Source: Pannonibacter phragmitetus DSM 14782 (GTDB taxonomy: Bacteria; Pseudomonadota; Alphaproteobacteria; Rhizobiales; Stappiaceae). From it: a stretch of 64,000 nucleotides of DNA. Each line of letters opens with the position of its first letter. Position 1 is the stretch's first letter. The translations under genes and the position numbers were made by a program. A model generated the notes under the pieces. The model ran no database searches and was not told the origin of the DNA. It saw only the letters and a list, made by a program, of their open reading frames with translations. Positions 41,521 through 50,988 of this stretch are shown piece by piece. The stretch is from the NCBI RefSeq assembly GCF_000382365.1, contig NZ_KB908221.1:62001-126000 (forward strand), given 5' to 3'.

Positions 41521-42729
41521 TCACTTGCGCGGGCGTTCGCCGGTGTAGATGGCGCGGGGGCGGATCTGCTCGGGAGTGGCATATTGCTCGAGCGCATGGG
41601 CAACCCAGCCCACCATGCGCCCGGCGCAGAAGATGGTCTTGCCTGCCTGCGGCGGCAGACCGAGGGCGCGCCGCAGAACGGCGAAGGCAAAGTCGATGTT
41701 CGGCTCAAGGCCAAACAGATCCCGCGCCAGCGTTGAGACCGTTGCAGCAAGTTCTGCTGCGGGGCAGCCGCCCTTTTTCGCTTTCAGCATGTCCAGCAGC
41801 ATGTCTCCGCGCGGATCCTTGCTGCGGTAGACCGAATGGCCGAACCCATGCAGCGGCTCTCCCAGCATCAGCCGCTCGTGCAGCACTGCTTCTGCATCCG
41901 CTGCTGAATGGATCTGATCGAACCACAGCCCCACCCGGTCGGACGCCGCCCCATGCCGGGGACCAGTGAAGGCGCCAGCCCCTGCAATCAGCGCCGCATG
42001 CAGGGGCGCACGGGTGGAGGCAGCGCAGCGCACGGTGAAGGCGCTGGTGTTGAGTTCATGATCGGCGGAGAGCACAAGCGCGGCCCGGATCAGGTCCGCT
42101 CCGTCTGCGGCTGAAATTCCCCCGGCACCGGAACGGCCGGGCACCAGCCAGCACTCCGCCAGTTGCTCATGCACCGGCAGGCTCGACACCTCCGCCCGGC
42201 CCAGCAGCGCCGCCGCCGCCACCCGCACGAAAGCCGCCCCCTTGCGCAGCAGCAATTGCGGCGAGCGGGTATAGGCGGAAGGATCGGACACGGGCCAGGC
42301 GGCCAGCGCTGTCATCAGCCGTTCCACTGCACCCATGCCGTCTGGAAAGAGCGGCAGCTGCATGCTGACCGTCCCGGCGAAAGGGTCCTCCTCGCAGTCC
42401 CAGAGCAGAGCGGCAGTGGCTTCCAGCGTCAGGCTCTTGGCAAGATCGGTCGCCCTGTGCCCCCGGTACCAGGGCCCGTCCTCGCCAATGTGGGTGAGCC
42501 GTGTTTCCAGCACCGGATCCCCGGACAGCGGCCGTGCCCCGCCCTGCGGCTCGGGCCTGTCCCGCTGCACCAGCAGCTTGCGGATGTCGCTCGCATCATA
42601 GCGTTTCTGCTTGCCGGGCCCCGGCACGGAACGGATCAGCCCCCGGCTGACATAGGCATAGAGGGTGGCAGGCTGGATGCCGAGTTCGGCGACGGCCTCG
42701 CGGGCGGAGAGATAAAGCGGCTGGTTCAT
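41521..42729 (-). CDS. Citrate-synthase-family protein with N-terminal MerR-like HTH
   Basis: 402 residues from ATG 42729; an upstream frame to 42813 overlaps the divergent gene and is unlikely. Residues ~1-50 form a MerR/excisionase-type HTH (LYLSAREAVAELGIQPATLY, then KQKRYDASDIRKLL). Citrate-synthase helices follow, with active-site His in GPRHGAASD and HGFGHSVYR and catalytic Asp in EPNIDFAFAVL. So it can be both DNA-binding and enzymatic. It is divergent from a second citrate-synthase-like gene across an 82-bp gap with a palindrome at its own start, suggesting autoregulation by substrate. Activity may be citrate or methylcitrate synthesis. Confidence 0.87.
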   Translation of the reverse strand: MNQPLYLSAREAVAELGIQPATLYAYVSRGLIRSVPGPGKQKRYDASDIRKLLVQRDRPEPQGGARPLSGDPVLETRLTHIGEDGPWYRGHRATDLAKSLTLEATAALLWDCEEDPFAGTVSMQLPLFPDGMGAVERLMTALAAWPVSDPSAYTRSPQLLLRKGAAFVRVAAAALLGRAEVSSLPVHEQLAECWLVPGRSGAGGISAADGADLIRAALVLSADHELNTSAFTVRCAASTRAPLHAALIAGAGAFTGPRHGAASDRVGLWFDQIHSAADAEAVLHERLMLGEPLHGFGHSVYRSKDPRGDMLLDMLKAKKGGCPAAELAATVSTLARDLFGLEPNIDFAFAVLRRALGLPPQAGKTIFCAGRMVGWVAHALEQYATPEQIRPRAIYTGERPRK

Positions 42730-42752
42730 ATATTGATTGTATCTATCAATAT
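42730..42752. promoter_or_regulatory. Palindrome between divergent citrate synthase genes
   Basis: ATATTGAT (42730-42737) and ATCAATAT (42745-42752) are perfect arms around 7 bases. The site touches the start codon of the minus-strand HTH-citrate synthase gene and lies 60 bp before the plus-strand gene. It is AT-rich in a GC-rich context, as expected for an operator. Confidence 0.55.
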
Positions 42753-42811
42753 TGACCGCATCAAGCATTCCTCCTTTCATGAAACCTGACAGTATGAGAG
42801 GGAGTTTTTCC

Positions 42812-43918
42812 ATGACGCTCGCTTACCCCAACCCGGTTTTCACCGGCGCACAGGCCGAGGGCCTTGATGGCGTCACCGCTGCCGCCACCATCCTCAGCGA
42901 GGTGGATGGCGAAGGCGGACGGCTGGTGCTGCGCGGCAGCCCCATCGAAGACCTCGCCGGAAAGCTCACCTATGAAGAAGCGGCCAGCTTCTTCTGGGCC
43001 GATATCCTGCGCGTGCCGCGCGGCGCGGAGCTGACTGCCCGCTTTGCCGAGGCCCGTGCCACGGCGGCCCGCGCCCTGCCCGTGCTGCAGGCCGCTTCAC
43101 CGAAGCTGGGCACCTATGAGCTGATGCGGCTGGGGCTTTCGGCGCTGGCCAGTGAAGGGGCGGACGAAGATCCCGTGGTGTTGTGCGGCAGCCTGCCGGT
43201 GTTTCTGGCCGCAGGCTGGCGGATCAGCCAGGGCCTTGCCCCGGTGATGCCCGATCTCGGCCTGCGCAGCTCGGAAGACATGCTGCGCATGCTGACGCGC
43301 AAGGCGCCGGATGCACGGGCGGCGGCAGCGGTCGACCGCTATCTCGTGACCATTCTCGATCACGGTTTCAACGCCTCCACATTCACCGCCCGAGTCATTG
43401 CCTCGACGGGCGCGGACATGGCCTCTGCCGTCATCGGCGCCATGGGAGCCCTCAAGGGCCCGCTGCATGGCGGCGCGCCGGGACCGGTGCTGGACATGCT
43501 TGATGCCATCGGCACCTCGGACCGGGCGGAACGCTGGATCGAACGGGCACTGAAGGACGGCAAGCGGCTGATGGGCTTCGGCCACCGGATCTACCGCACC
43601 CGCGACCCGCGCGCCGATGTGCTGAAGGCAGGGCTTGCAGAGCTGCCCTCCAACGCCGGACGGCTGATCCTGGCGCAAGGGGTGGAGCGGGCAGCGCTTG
43701 CCGCACTCGCCCGCCACAAGCCGGACAGGCCCTTGCAGACAAATGTTGAGTATTACACAGCCGTGATGCTGGAGGCTGCGGGTCTGGACCGAAGCCTGTT
43801 CACGTCCCTGTTCGCCGTAGGCCGGGCCATCGGCTGGTGCGGCCATGTGGCAGAGCAGCGCGCCAGCGGCCGCCTCATCCGCCCCGCCTCACGCTATGTG
43901 GGACCTGTTGCAGCGTAA
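42812..43918 (+). CDS. Citrate synthase/2-methylcitrate synthase family protein
   Basis: 368 residues from ATG 42812 with GGGAG 7 bases upstream. Family marks are VDGEGGRLVLRGSPIEDLAG, the first His in GPLHGGAPGPV and the second in MGFGHRIYRTRDPRADVL. The third catalytic position, normally Asp in N-V-D-F/Y, reads NVEYYTAV here, a Glu. The length is typical of short type II-like synthases. It probably condenses acetyl-CoA or propionyl-CoA with oxaloacetate, but the Glu makes activity uncertain. It is paired divergently with the HTH-fused paralog. Confidence 0.87.
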   Translation: MTLAYPNPVFTGAQAEGLDGVTAAATILSEVDGEGGRLVLRGSPIEDLAGKLTYEEAASFFWADILRVPRGAELTARFAEARATAARALPVLQAASPKLGTYELMRLGLSALASEGADEDPVVLCGSLPVFLAAGWRISQGLAPVMPDLGLRSSEDMLRMLTRKAPDARAAAAVDRYLVTILDHGFNASTFTARVIASTGADMASAVIGAMGALKGPLHGGAPGPVLDMLDAIGTSDRAERWIERALKDGKRLMGFGHRIYRTRDPRADVLKAGLAELPSNAGRLILAQGVERAALAALARHKPDRPLQTNVEYYTAVMLEAAGLDRSLFTSLFAVGRAIGWCGHVAEQRASGRLIRPASRYVGPVAA

Positions 43919-43934
43919 GCGAATGATGACAAGA

Positions 43935-43966
43935 GCCTGCGCACGGCATTGCCGCAGCGCGCAGGC
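43935..43966. terminator. Hairpin between convergent citrate synthase and TRAP genes
   Basis: GCCTGCGC (43935-43942) and GCGCAGGC (43959-43966) form a perfect 8-bp stem with a 16-base loop. It lies in a 64-bp convergent gap. There is no strong U run, so termination efficiency is uncertain. Confidence 0.5.
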
Positions 43967-43982
43967 CCCTTCTGCAGGATGT

Positions 43983-44987
43983 TCAGTTTGTCGCGTTGGC
44001 TGCCAATGCGGCGCTGATCAGGTCCAGCCCGATATCTGCTTCAAACTGTCCCCACACAGGCTTCATGGCTTCCACCCAAGCCTGACGCTGTTCGGGGGTG
44101 AGTTCACGGATCACCGCGCCGGAATCAAGAATCCGCTGGCGGTTTTTCGCCTCTTCACCGGCAACAAGACTGTTGGAAGCGGCCGTCACTTCGGCCGTGA
44201 TTGTCAGAAATTGCTCGCGGACATCCGGCTCCAGGCCGTTCAACCATTCCTGTGAGGTGACCAGCAAATAGGCGAGCAACTGATGGTTGGTCTCGGTAAT
44301 ACCGTCCTGCACCTCATGGAATTTCTGGGTGTAGATGTTGGACCAAGTATTCTCTTGACCATCCACCACGCCAGCCTTGAGGGCACCATACACGTCCTTG
44401 AAAGCCAGTTTCTGGGCGCTGCCACCCATCGCCTGAATCATGGCATCAGCCACATCGGAACTCTGAATCCGGAATTTCAATCCAGCAGCGTCCGCAGGGT
44501 TTACCAGCGGCTTGTCAGCCGAGAACTGCTTGAGGCCCGAGCTCCAATATCCAAGCCCGGCAAAGCCAACATCGGTCATGGCATTCAGCAAGCCCTTGCC
44601 CTGATCGCTGGCAGCAAACCGGTCGACTGCATCCAGATCCGAGAAGAGAAATGGCAGATCGAAGATGCGGTATTTCAAGGTGTAGGATTCGAACTTCGCC
44701 AGAGACGGCGCAGCCAGATGAACATCCCCCAGAAGCATGGCCTCCATGACCTGATCGTCATCGTAAAGCTGCGAGTCCGCAAAAACCTGCATGCAAGCCT
44801 TGCCGTTCATCTCCTCATTGACCCGTTTCGCCAGCATCGCGGCGGCATCGCCCTTGGGATGCCCGCTCGCTGCCACAACGTGGCTGAAACGGATGACGAT
44901 CTCGCCATCCTGACAGTCCTGAGCAACAGCTGAGCCGGCAGCTGCGATGGAAAGCGCTGAAACAAAAGCAAGAAGTGACGTCTTCAT
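43983..44987 (-). CDS. TRAP transporter substrate-binding protein, DctP family, orphan
   Basis: 334 residues from ATG 44987. Signal peptide MKTSLLAFVSALSIAAAGSAVA before QDCQDGEIVIRFSHVV. DctP marks: HPKGDAAAMLAKRVNEEMNG, FDLPFLFSDLDAVDRF and the ligand Arg region GLKFRIQSSDVADAMIQAMG, followed by DVYGALKAGVVDGQENTWSN. It is periplasmic and binds an organic acid. No DctQ or DctM gene is nearby, so the membrane components must be elsewhere. A long palindrome sits about 130 bp upstream. Confidence 0.92.
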   Translation of the reverse strand: MKTSLLAFVSALSIAAAGSAVAQDCQDGEIVIRFSHVVAASGHPKGDAAAMLAKRVNEEMNGKACMQVFADSQLYDDDQVMEAMLLGDVHLAAPSLAKFESYTLKYRIFDLPFLFSDLDAVDRFAASDQGKGLLNAMTDVGFAGLGYWSSGLKQFSADKPLVNPADAAGLKFRIQSSDVADAMIQAMGGSAQKLAFKDVYGALKAGVVDGQENTWSNIYTQKFHEVQDGITETNHQLLAYLLVTSQEWLNGLEPDVREQFLTITAEVTAASNSLVAGEEAKNRQRILDSGAVIRELTPEQRQAWVEAMKPVWGQFEADIGLDLISAALAANATN

Positions 44988-45314
44988 CGGAAGTTTACTC
45001 CCAATTTTAAAGTCATCCCTCTTCGCAAGAATTGCGCACGGGAACGAACCAGATAAACTCCCATTCATCCGAGATCAGGAAACCTGACGAGGCTTAACAA
45101 GAATACAAAATCTCTTTAAATTACGCTGCGTAATTTAACTTGGAAAATATATATTTAAAAAATTATGCAGAATTGTAAATTAACACCAAAATCAAAGCGC
45201 GACCAAGATTTCGACCCCGCCACCAGATAGACACAACCCACTCAAAACCCATTAAAACATTGTTTTATTTCATTATTTTGAATTATTTACACCTCTGCGC
45301 CGAAAGATCCGGTA
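44988..45314. other. AT-rich intergenic region upstream of the TRAP binding protein
   Basis: 327 bp, markedly AT-richer than the rest of the window, especially 45100-45300. No ORF is convincing. It contains the 23-bp palindrome listed separately and probably the TRAP gene promoter and leader. Other content is unassigned. Confidence 0.6.
45116..45138. promoter_or_regulatory. 23-bp perfect palindrome, candidate operator of the TRAP gene
   Basis: TTAAATTACGC (45116-45126) is mirrored by GCGTAATTTAA (45128-45138) around a single T. It lies 129-151 bp before the TRAP gene ATG. The GMC oxidoreductase gene on the other side ends here, so the site serves the TRAP gene only. Its core TTACGC-T-GCGTAA has the symmetry of a dimeric GntR- or TetR-type regulator. 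Confidence 0.6.
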
Positions 45315-46943
45315 TCAAGCAGCCTTAATCGCTGCGCCCTGCCGCCGGTCTTCGCGGATCATCGCCGCCCCCTTGTCTGCAATCATCACGGTGGGAGCGT
45401 TGGTGTTGCCGGAGGTGATCAGCGGCATGACGGAAGCATCCACGACACGCAGGCCTTCAATGCCCCGCAACCGCAGCCGCCCGTCCACGACGCTGGCCTC
45501 ATCCGCACCCATGCGGCAGGTGCTGGTGGGATGGAAGATGGTGGTGCCGATATCGCCCGCTGCCCGCGCCAGTTCCTCATCGCTCTGCAGCGAGGGGCCC
45601 GGCAGATATTCCTCCGGCCGGTAGCGGGCCATGGCCGGGGCCTCCATGATCCGCCGGGTCAGACGGATGCTGTCCGCCGCCACCTGCCGGTCAGCCGCAG
45701 CAGAAAGATAGTTGGGACGGATCTCCGGCTGGTCCTTCGCATGGCCCGTCAGCGCATGCACATGACCACGGCTCCCGGGCCGCAGATTGCAGACGCTGGC
45801 CGTAATCGCCGGGAAGGGATGCAGCGGCTCGCCGAACTTGTCGAGCGACAGCGGCTGCACGTGATATTCGATGTTGGCCGTCTCGAAGGAGGGATCAGAC
45901 TTGGCAAAGACGCCCAGCTGGCTGGGCGCCATGGACATGGGGCCGGATCGGTTCAACGCATATTCCAGCGCGATGCGCGCCTTGCCGAAGATGTTGCCCG
46001 CCATCTGGTTCAGCGTCTTTGCCCCATGCACCTTGAAAATGGTGCGCAGCTGCAAATGATCCTGAAGGTTCTCGCCCACCTCGGGCAGGGAATGCCGGAC
46101 AGTGACACCGATGCGGTCCAGCACCTGCGGATTGCCGATCCCAGAAAGCTCAAGGATGTGCGGCGATTTCACGGCCCCTGCGGCGAGGATCACCTCGCCT
46201 TTGGCCGTTGCCGTGGCCGGCTGGCCTTTAACCGTCAGGGCTACGCCGGAGGCGCGGCGGCCATCCAGAAGAACGCTGGTCACCTCTGCCTGCGTCACCA
46301 CCCGCAGATTGGGCCGCTTCAGCGCCGGGCGCAGGAAGCCCTTGGCCGTGTTCCAGCGAATTCCGTGCTTCTGGTTCACCTGAAAATAGGAGGAGCCGAA
46401 ATTGTCGCCCCGGTTGAAGTCATCCACCTTGGGGATGCCCGTTTCGGCGCAGGCTTCACGGAAACTGTCCAGCACGTCCCAGGACAGGCGCTGCTGCTCC
46501 ACCCTGAGCCCGCCGCCCTGCCCGTGCAGCACATCGTTCCACTGGTAGTGGTCCTCTGAGGCACGGAAATGCGGCAGCACATCCTCCCAGCCCCAGCCGG
46601 TGAGGCCAAGCTGGCGCCAGCCGTCATAATCGCGGGCCTGACCGCGCATGTAGATCATGCCGTTGATCGACGAGCAGCCGCCCAGCACCCTGCCGCGCGG
46701 ATAATTGAGTGCGCGCCCGTTCAGCCCCGGTTCCGCCGCCGTGCGGAAACACCAGTCCGTGCGCGGATTGCCCATGCAATAGAGATAGCCGACGGGAATA
46801 TGGATCCAGTGATAGCTGTCCCGCCCGCCCGCTTCCAGCAGCAGCACCCGGATGTCCGGATCCTGCGACAGCCGGTTCGCCAGCACGCAGCCCGCCGAGC
46901 CTGCGCCGACGATCACATAGTCCCACTCGCCCAGATCCTGCAT
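45315..46943 (-). CDS. GMC-family FAD oxidoreductase (choline/alcohol dehydrogenase-like)
   Basis: 542 residues from ATG 46943 with GGGTGGA just upstream; ATG 46979 would add 12. The FAD Rossmann motif is YVIVGAGSAGCVLANRLSQ with LLLEAGG, then the GMC signature in YPRGRVLGGCSSINGMIYMR. The C-terminal catalytic block is IFHPTSTCRMG and the end GNTNAPTVMIADKGA. It resembles choline dehydrogenase and AlkJ-type alcohol dehydrogenases, which feed electrons to quinone. No betB or betI is adjacent, so choline is not assured. It may use a substrate imported by the TRAP system. Confidence 0.9.
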   Translation of the reverse strand: MQDLGEWDYVIVGAGSAGCVLANRLSQDPDIRVLLLEAGGRDSYHWIHIPVGYLYCMGNPRTDWCFRTAAEPGLNGRALNYPRGRVLGGCSSINGMIYMRGQARDYDGWRQLGLTGWGWEDVLPHFRASEDHYQWNDVLHGQGGGLRVEQQRLSWDVLDSFREACAETGIPKVDDFNRGDNFGSSYFQVNQKHGIRWNTAKGFLRPALKRPNLRVVTQAEVTSVLLDGRRASGVALTVKGQPATATAKGEVILAAGAVKSPHILELSGIGNPQVLDRIGVTVRHSLPEVGENLQDHLQLRTIFKVHGAKTLNQMAGNIFGKARIALEYALNRSGPMSMAPSQLGVFAKSDPSFETANIEYHVQPLSLDKFGEPLHPFPAITASVCNLRPGSRGHVHALTGHAKDQPEIRPNYLSAAADRQVAADSIRLTRRIMEAPAMARYRPEEYLPGPSLQSDEELARAAGDIGTTIFHPTSTCRMGADEASVVDGRLRLRGIEGLRVVDASVMPLITSGNTNAPTVMIADKGAAMIREDRRQGAAIKAA

Positions 46944-47022
46944 GTTTCCACCCGTGTTCTTTGGTACAAGTGGAGACACGCAGGCGCGGTCCGGTCAAGA
47001 CCGTCAAAGGGCGGGCATGGGA

Positions 47023-47760
47023 TTACGCCATTTCCTGTTCGCGCACGGCCATCTCGATCTCGTCCACCAGCGCCGGATCGAGGTTCAGCCGGGCGGCGAG
47101 CATCTGGAGATAGGCTTTTTCCGCAGCGTGATCGGGATCGATGGCAAGCCGCGAGGCGGCGTAGATCTCGGCGGCGGTTTCCGGCGACGTGGCGCTCCTG
47201 ACGATCCTGTCGAGATCGAGCGGCGCGCGCAGCTCGTCCATCAGGAAGGCCTTGGATTCGGAATCAAGCCCGGCCTCATCCATCTTGCCGAAGATGCGGC
47301 GCTGTTCTTCCGCGTCGATATGGCCGTCCGCCTTGGCAGCGGCGATCATGGCGCTGAGCAGGGTCCGGGCCACGATCTGGCTGCCGCCGGGCGCGCGCTC
47401 CGGGTCAAAGGCAGTGCCGCGCGGGGCTTCCAGTTCCAGCGGGGCGCGCTGCTGCGGGCCGGGGGACTGGCCGCCATTCTGCTGGCCGGTCTGATAATCG
47501 CGGTAAGCCTTATAGGCGAGGCCTGCGACCAGCGCGAGGCCGCCATAGGTGACCGCCTTTCCGCCGATCTTGCGCGCGGACTTGCTGCCGAGCAGCAGTC
47601 CGGCGAGCCCGCCAGCGGCAAGCCCGCCAGCGTTGGACGACAGGAAATCCTTGCCACGGGACATCAGGTCACCCGAGCCGCCCGTCTTGGCGCCTTGTGC
47701 AAGCCCGGAGCGGGAAGCCGCACCCATCACCTGATCGAGAAGGGATTTCGCATCGAACAT
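47023..47760 (-). CDS. DUF533/TerB-like inner-membrane protein
   Basis: 245 residues from ATG 47760 (MFDAKSLLDQVMG). The N-terminal third is Gly/Ala/Ser-rich with a hydrophobic stretch (GGLAAGGLAGLLLG) and GGLALVAGLAYKAYRDYQ, typical of YebE. The C-terminal TerB-like helical domain spans about 130-240 (LLSAMIAAAKADGHIDAEEQ, EIYAASRLAIDPDHAAEKAYL). Function is unknown; a TerB domain suggests metal-ion or membrane-stress sensing. It ends 80 bp before the GMC gene start. Confidence 0.9.
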   Translation of the reverse strand: MFDAKSLLDQVMGAASRSGLAQGAKTGGSGDLMSRGKDFLSSNAGGLAAGGLAGLLLGSKSARKIGGKAVTYGGLALVAGLAYKAYRDYQTGQQNGGQSPGPQQRAPLELEAPRGTAFDPERAPGGSQIVARTLLSAMIAAAKADGHIDAEEQRRIFGKMDEAGLDSESKAFLMDELRAPLDLDRIVRSATSPETAAEIYAASRLAIDPDHAAEKAYLQMLAARLNLDPALVDEIEMAVREQEMA

Positions 47761-47825
47761 GTCTGGAAGCTCCTTGGCAAACCTTGCGTCAGCCTCAGAT
47801 GGTGGCTCCCCGGCGTGGCTGCAAG

Positions 47826-48305
47826 TCACCTGACAGCAGGAGCATTTTCAAGCGGCAGCAGATTGTCGTCCTTCAGGGTTTCCATGGCGATGGAGGAGCG
47901 CACGTTCTGCACCGCCTCATGCGGCAGCAGGTCGTCATTGATCACCCGGCTCAGCGCCTTCAGGTCCGGCACCACGATCTTCAGCATGTAATCCACGTCG
48001 CCCGTCAGGGTATGCGCCTCCTGCACCTCGGGCATGGCCTGCACCATGGCGCGGAACCGGCGGGCATTCTCCCGGCTGTGGGCACCAAGGGTGACGCCGA
48101 CAAAAGCCGTCACCGAAAAGCCCAGCCGCTCGGTTGCCAGATCTGCCCGGTAGCGGCGGATGATGCCCTCTGCTTCCAGCGCCTGCCGGCGGCGGGAAAT
48201 CTGGCTGGCAGAGAGCCCGATCCGCTCCCCCAGCTGCTGGTTGGTGAGGGCGGCATTTTCCTGAAGCGCGGACAGAAGCCGCAGATCAAAGCTGTCAACC
48301 TGCAC
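47826..48305 (-). CDS. Lrp/AsnC-family transcriptional regulator
   Basis: 159 residues from GTG 48305, aligned with the usual Lrp start (VDSFDLRLLSALQENA); ATG 48335 would add 10 residues. The HTH is LTNQQLGERIGLSASQISRR, and the RAM effector domain spans about 65-150 with EVQEAHTLTGDVDYMLKI. It diverges from hppD with 124 bp between, the common arrangement for Lrp-type control of 4-hydroxyphenylpyruvate dioxygenase, probably sensing an aromatic amino acid. Confidence 0.9.
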   Translation of the reverse strand: MQVDSFDLRLLSALQENAALTNQQLGERIGLSASQISRRRQALEAEGIIRRYRADLATERLGFSVTAFVGVTLGAHSRENARRFRAMVQAMPEVQEAHTLTGDVDYMLKIVVPDLKALSRVINDDLLPHEAVQNVRSSIAMETLKDDNLLPLENAPAVR

Positions 48306-48380
48306 GATGATGCACCTACCAGGGAAAGAACGCACAAAACTTGCACCACCTTACGGGATTTTACGTCCTTTGCACACACA

Positions 48381-48400
48381 TTGCGCGCGCCAGAGCGCAA
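48381..48400. promoter_or_regulatory. TTGCGC-N8-GCGCAA inverted repeat upstream of hppD
   Basis: Six-base perfect arms 30-49 bp before the hppD ATG and close to the divergent Lrp gene. It is a candidate site for that regulator, but Lrp sites are degenerate and this is a short repeat. Confidence 0.35.
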
Positions 48401-48429
48401 GCTTGTCTCACCATCAAGAGGAGGACAGC

Positions 48430-49542
48430 ATGGGACCTTTTCCGCACGGCGCACCGCCCGCCACCATCACGGCTGACAACCCGGCAGGCACCGACGGCTT
48501 CGAGTTCGTGGAATTTGCCCATCCGGAGCCTGAGAAGCTGGACGCCCTGTTCCGCCGCATGGGCTACAGCCCCGTTGCGAAGCACAGGACGAAAAACATC
48601 ACCGTCTACCGTCAGGGCGACGTGAACTACATCCTCAACGCCGAGCCCGGCTCCTATGGCATGCGCTTTGTCGAGGCACACGGCCCCTGCGCCCCGGCCA
48701 TGGCCTGGCGTGTGGTGGATGCGCAAAAGGCGTTTGACCATGCCGTGAAGATGGGCGCAACGCCCTATGAAGGGGACGGCAAGACGCTGGACATGCCGGC
48801 CATCATCGGCATCGGCGGCTCGTTGCTCTATTTCATCGATCAGTATGGCGCCAAGGGCTCGGCTTATTCGGCGGAGTTCGAATGGCTGGGGCCGGTGGAT
48901 CCGAAGCCGGAAGGCGTCGGCTTCTATTACCTCGACCACCTGACCCATAACGTCTACCGGGGCAACATGGACAAGTGGTGGGACTTCTACCGCAACCTCT
49001 TCGGCTTCCGGCAGATCCACTATTTCGACATCGACGGCCGCATAACCGGTCTTGTCAGCCGCGCCATTACCTCGCCCTGCGGCAAGATCCGCATTCCGCT
49101 GAACGAGTCCAAGGACGACACCAGCCAGATCGAGGAATATCTGCGCAAATACAAGGGTGAAGGCATCCAGCACATCGCGGTGGGCACGGATGACATCTAC
49201 AGCGCCACCGATCTTCTGGCGGACAACGGCCTGAAATTCATGCCCGGCCCGCCGGACACCTATTACGAAATGTCCAAAGCCCGCGTGAACGGCCATGACG
49301 AGCCGCTGGAACGGATGAAGAAGCACGGCATCCTCATCGACGGCGAAGGGGTGGTGAACGGCGGCATGACCAAGATCCTGCTGCAGATCTTCTCCAAGAC
49401 CGTCATCGGGCCGATTTTCTTCGAATTCATCCAGCGCAAGGGTGATGAAGGTTTCGGCGAGGGCAACTTCCGCGCCCTGTTCGAATCCATTGAGGAAGAC
49501 CAGATCCGCCGGGGTGTCATCAAGGTGGATGCCGCCGAATAG
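48430..49542 (+). CDS. hppD: 4-hydroxyphenylpyruvate dioxygenase
   Basis: 370 residues from ATG 48430, with AAGAGGAGGACAGC upstream. It has two vicinal-oxygen-chelate domains. Iron ligands are His in [12 protein letters not shown], His in [12 protein letters not shown] and Glu in [11 protein letters not shown]. Closing residues [20 protein letters not shown] are typical. It converts 4-hydroxyphenylpyruvate to homogentisate in tyrosine breakdown. Other tyrosine genes (hmgA, fahA) are not in the window. Confidence 0.97.
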   Translation: MGPFPHGAPPATITADNPAGTDGFEFVEFAHPEPEKLDALFRRMGYSPVAKHRTKNITVYRQGDVNYILNAEPGSYGMRFVEAHGPCAPAMAWRVVDAQKAFDHAVKMGATPYEGDGKTLDMPAIIGIGGSLLYFIDQYGAKGSAYSAEFEWLGPVDPKPEGVGFYYLDHLTHNVYRGNMDKWWDFYRNLFGFRQIHYFDIDGRITGLVSRAITSPCGKIRIPLNESKDDTSQIEEYLRKYKGEGIQHIAVGTDDIYSATDLLADNGLKFMPGPPDTYYEMSKARVNGHDEPLERMKKHGILIDGEGVVNGGMTKILLQIFSKTVIGPIFFEFIQRKGDEGFGEGNFRALFESIEEDQIRRGVIKVDAAE

Positions 49543-49558
49543 CCGGCACAAAGAAAAC

Positions 49559-49588
49559 TGGCCCTGCGGCAGGACTGCAGCGGGGCCA
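49559..49588. terminator. Bidirectional terminator between hppD and otsA
   Basis: TGGCCCTGC (49559-49567) pairs with GCGGGGCCA (49580-49588), one G-U wobble. On the minus strand the stem is followed by GTTTTCTTT; on the plus strand by TTTGG. It lies in a 51-bp convergent gap. Confidence 0.75.
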
Positions 49589-49593
49589 TTTGG

Positions 49594-50988
49594 TCAGGCG
49601 GCCTTGCTGGCCTCACGGCGCGTCCCCTCAAGATCGGCAACAAAAGACGACGACCAGCTGTGCGCGTCTTCCCGGCACAGGCGGTCGAACATCACCTGCC
49701 AGCGGTCACGCCGCTCTTCAAGCGGCATGGTGAGAGCGCGCTGCAGGCCACGGGCGACTTCCTCATCCGAATGCGGATTGACGATCACCGCCTCCGGCAT
49801 GCCCTCTGCCGCCCCGGCAAAGCGCGACAGCACGAGAACGCCCGGGTCTTCGGCCCGCTGCGCAGCAATGTATTCCTTGGCGACAAGGTTCATGCCATCG
49901 CGCAGCGGCGTCACCAGACAGGCGCGGCTGGAGCGGTAGATGCCCGCCAGAACCTTGCGCGGGAAAGCCTTGGCGATGAAATGGATGGGCGTCCAGTCCA
50001 GCTCGGAGAACCGGCTGTTCACATGCCCCGTCAGCCCCTCCAGCTCCCGCCGGATGTCGATATAGGCGTCGAGTTCCGCCCGTGACGGCGGGGCGATTTG
50101 CATCAGCGACACCTGCCCCCGGTTCTCCGGATAATCCTCCAGCAACCGCGCAAAGGCCCGGAAGCGTTCCGGCAGACCCTTGGTATAGTCGATCCGGTCC
50201 ACCCCCACGACCTGCTGGCGTCCGGCGAGCCGCTTGGCAATGCGAGCCGAATTGCGCACCGCTTCCGGTGTCATCGGGAACTTCGAGAAAGCTTCTGCGT
50301 CAATGCCGATGGGATAGGCACGGGCCAGAACCTGCCGGCCCTGAAGGCGCACCAGGCCGCCTTCCCCTTCCGAGCCGCCCAGTTCATCCACCACGAAGCG
50401 GCGGAAATTGGCGGCGTCCCGCGAGGTCTGGAAGCCGATCACGTCATAGGCCAGCATGGACCGGACCAGCGCTCCGGCATTGGGCAAAGCCGCCAGAATC
50501 TCGGGGGACGGAAAGGGGATGTGGAGGAAGAAGCCGATGGGTGCCGTGACGCCCATTTCACGCAGTGTCGCGGCCAACGGCATGAAGTGATAATCATGCA
50601 CCCAGATGTGATCATCGGGCTGCAGCAAAGGCTGCAACCGGGTGGCAAAGCGCTCGTTCACATGACGGTAGCCGCTTTCGAACTGCCGGTCGAAGACGGC
50701 CAGATCAAGCCGGTAATGCAGGATTGGCCAGAGCGTCCGGTTGGCATAGCCGGCATAGAAGCTGTCATGATCAGCCTGGGTCATGTCGATCTGCACCAGC
50801 TGGACCGACTTCGTCTTCTGCTGCTGGAAGGGGCCGAAAGTGCCCTCTTCAGAGACCTTGCCGCTCCAGCCGAACCAAAGTCCGCCGGAGCTTGTCAGTG
50901 CATCGACCAGAGCCACGGCGAGCCCTCCAGCCTTGCCTGTGTCCTTCATCGGGCCCACCCGATTTGATACCACAACAAGCCGTCCCAT
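49594..50988 (-). CDS. otsA: Alpha,alpha-trehalose-phosphate synthase
   Basis: 464 residues, normal for GT20 OtsA. Starts [13 protein letters not shown] with [13 protein letters not shown] for the UDP-glucose site. Other marks are [38 protein letters not shown] and [14 protein letters not shown]. It makes trehalose-6-phosphate from UDP-glucose and glucose-6-phosphate in the cytoplasm, an osmoprotectant route. The phosphatase gene lies upstream on the same strand with 225 bp between. Confidence 0.97.
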   Translation of the reverse strand: MGRLVVVSNRVGPMKDTGKAGGLAVALVDALTSSGGLWFGWSGKVSEEGTFGPFQQQKTKSVQLVQIDMTQADHDSFYAGYANRTLWPILHYRLDLAVFDRQFESGYRHVNERFATRLQPLLQPDDHIWVHDYHFMPLAATLREMGVTAPIGFFLHIPFPSPEILAALPNAGALVRSMLAYDVIGFQTSRDAANFRRFVVDELGGSEGEGGLVRLQGRQVLARAYPIGIDAEAFSKFPMTPEAVRNSARIAKRLAGRQQVVGVDRIDYTKGLPERFRAFARLLEDYPENRGQVSLMQIAPPSRAELDAYIDIRRELEGLTGHVNSRFSELDWTPIHFIAKAFPRKVLAGIYRSSRACLVTPLRDGMNLVAKEYIAAQRAEDPGVLVLSRFAGAAEGMPEAVIVNPHSDEEVARGLQRALTMPLEERRDRWQVMFDRLCREDAHSWSSSFVADLEGTRREASKAA

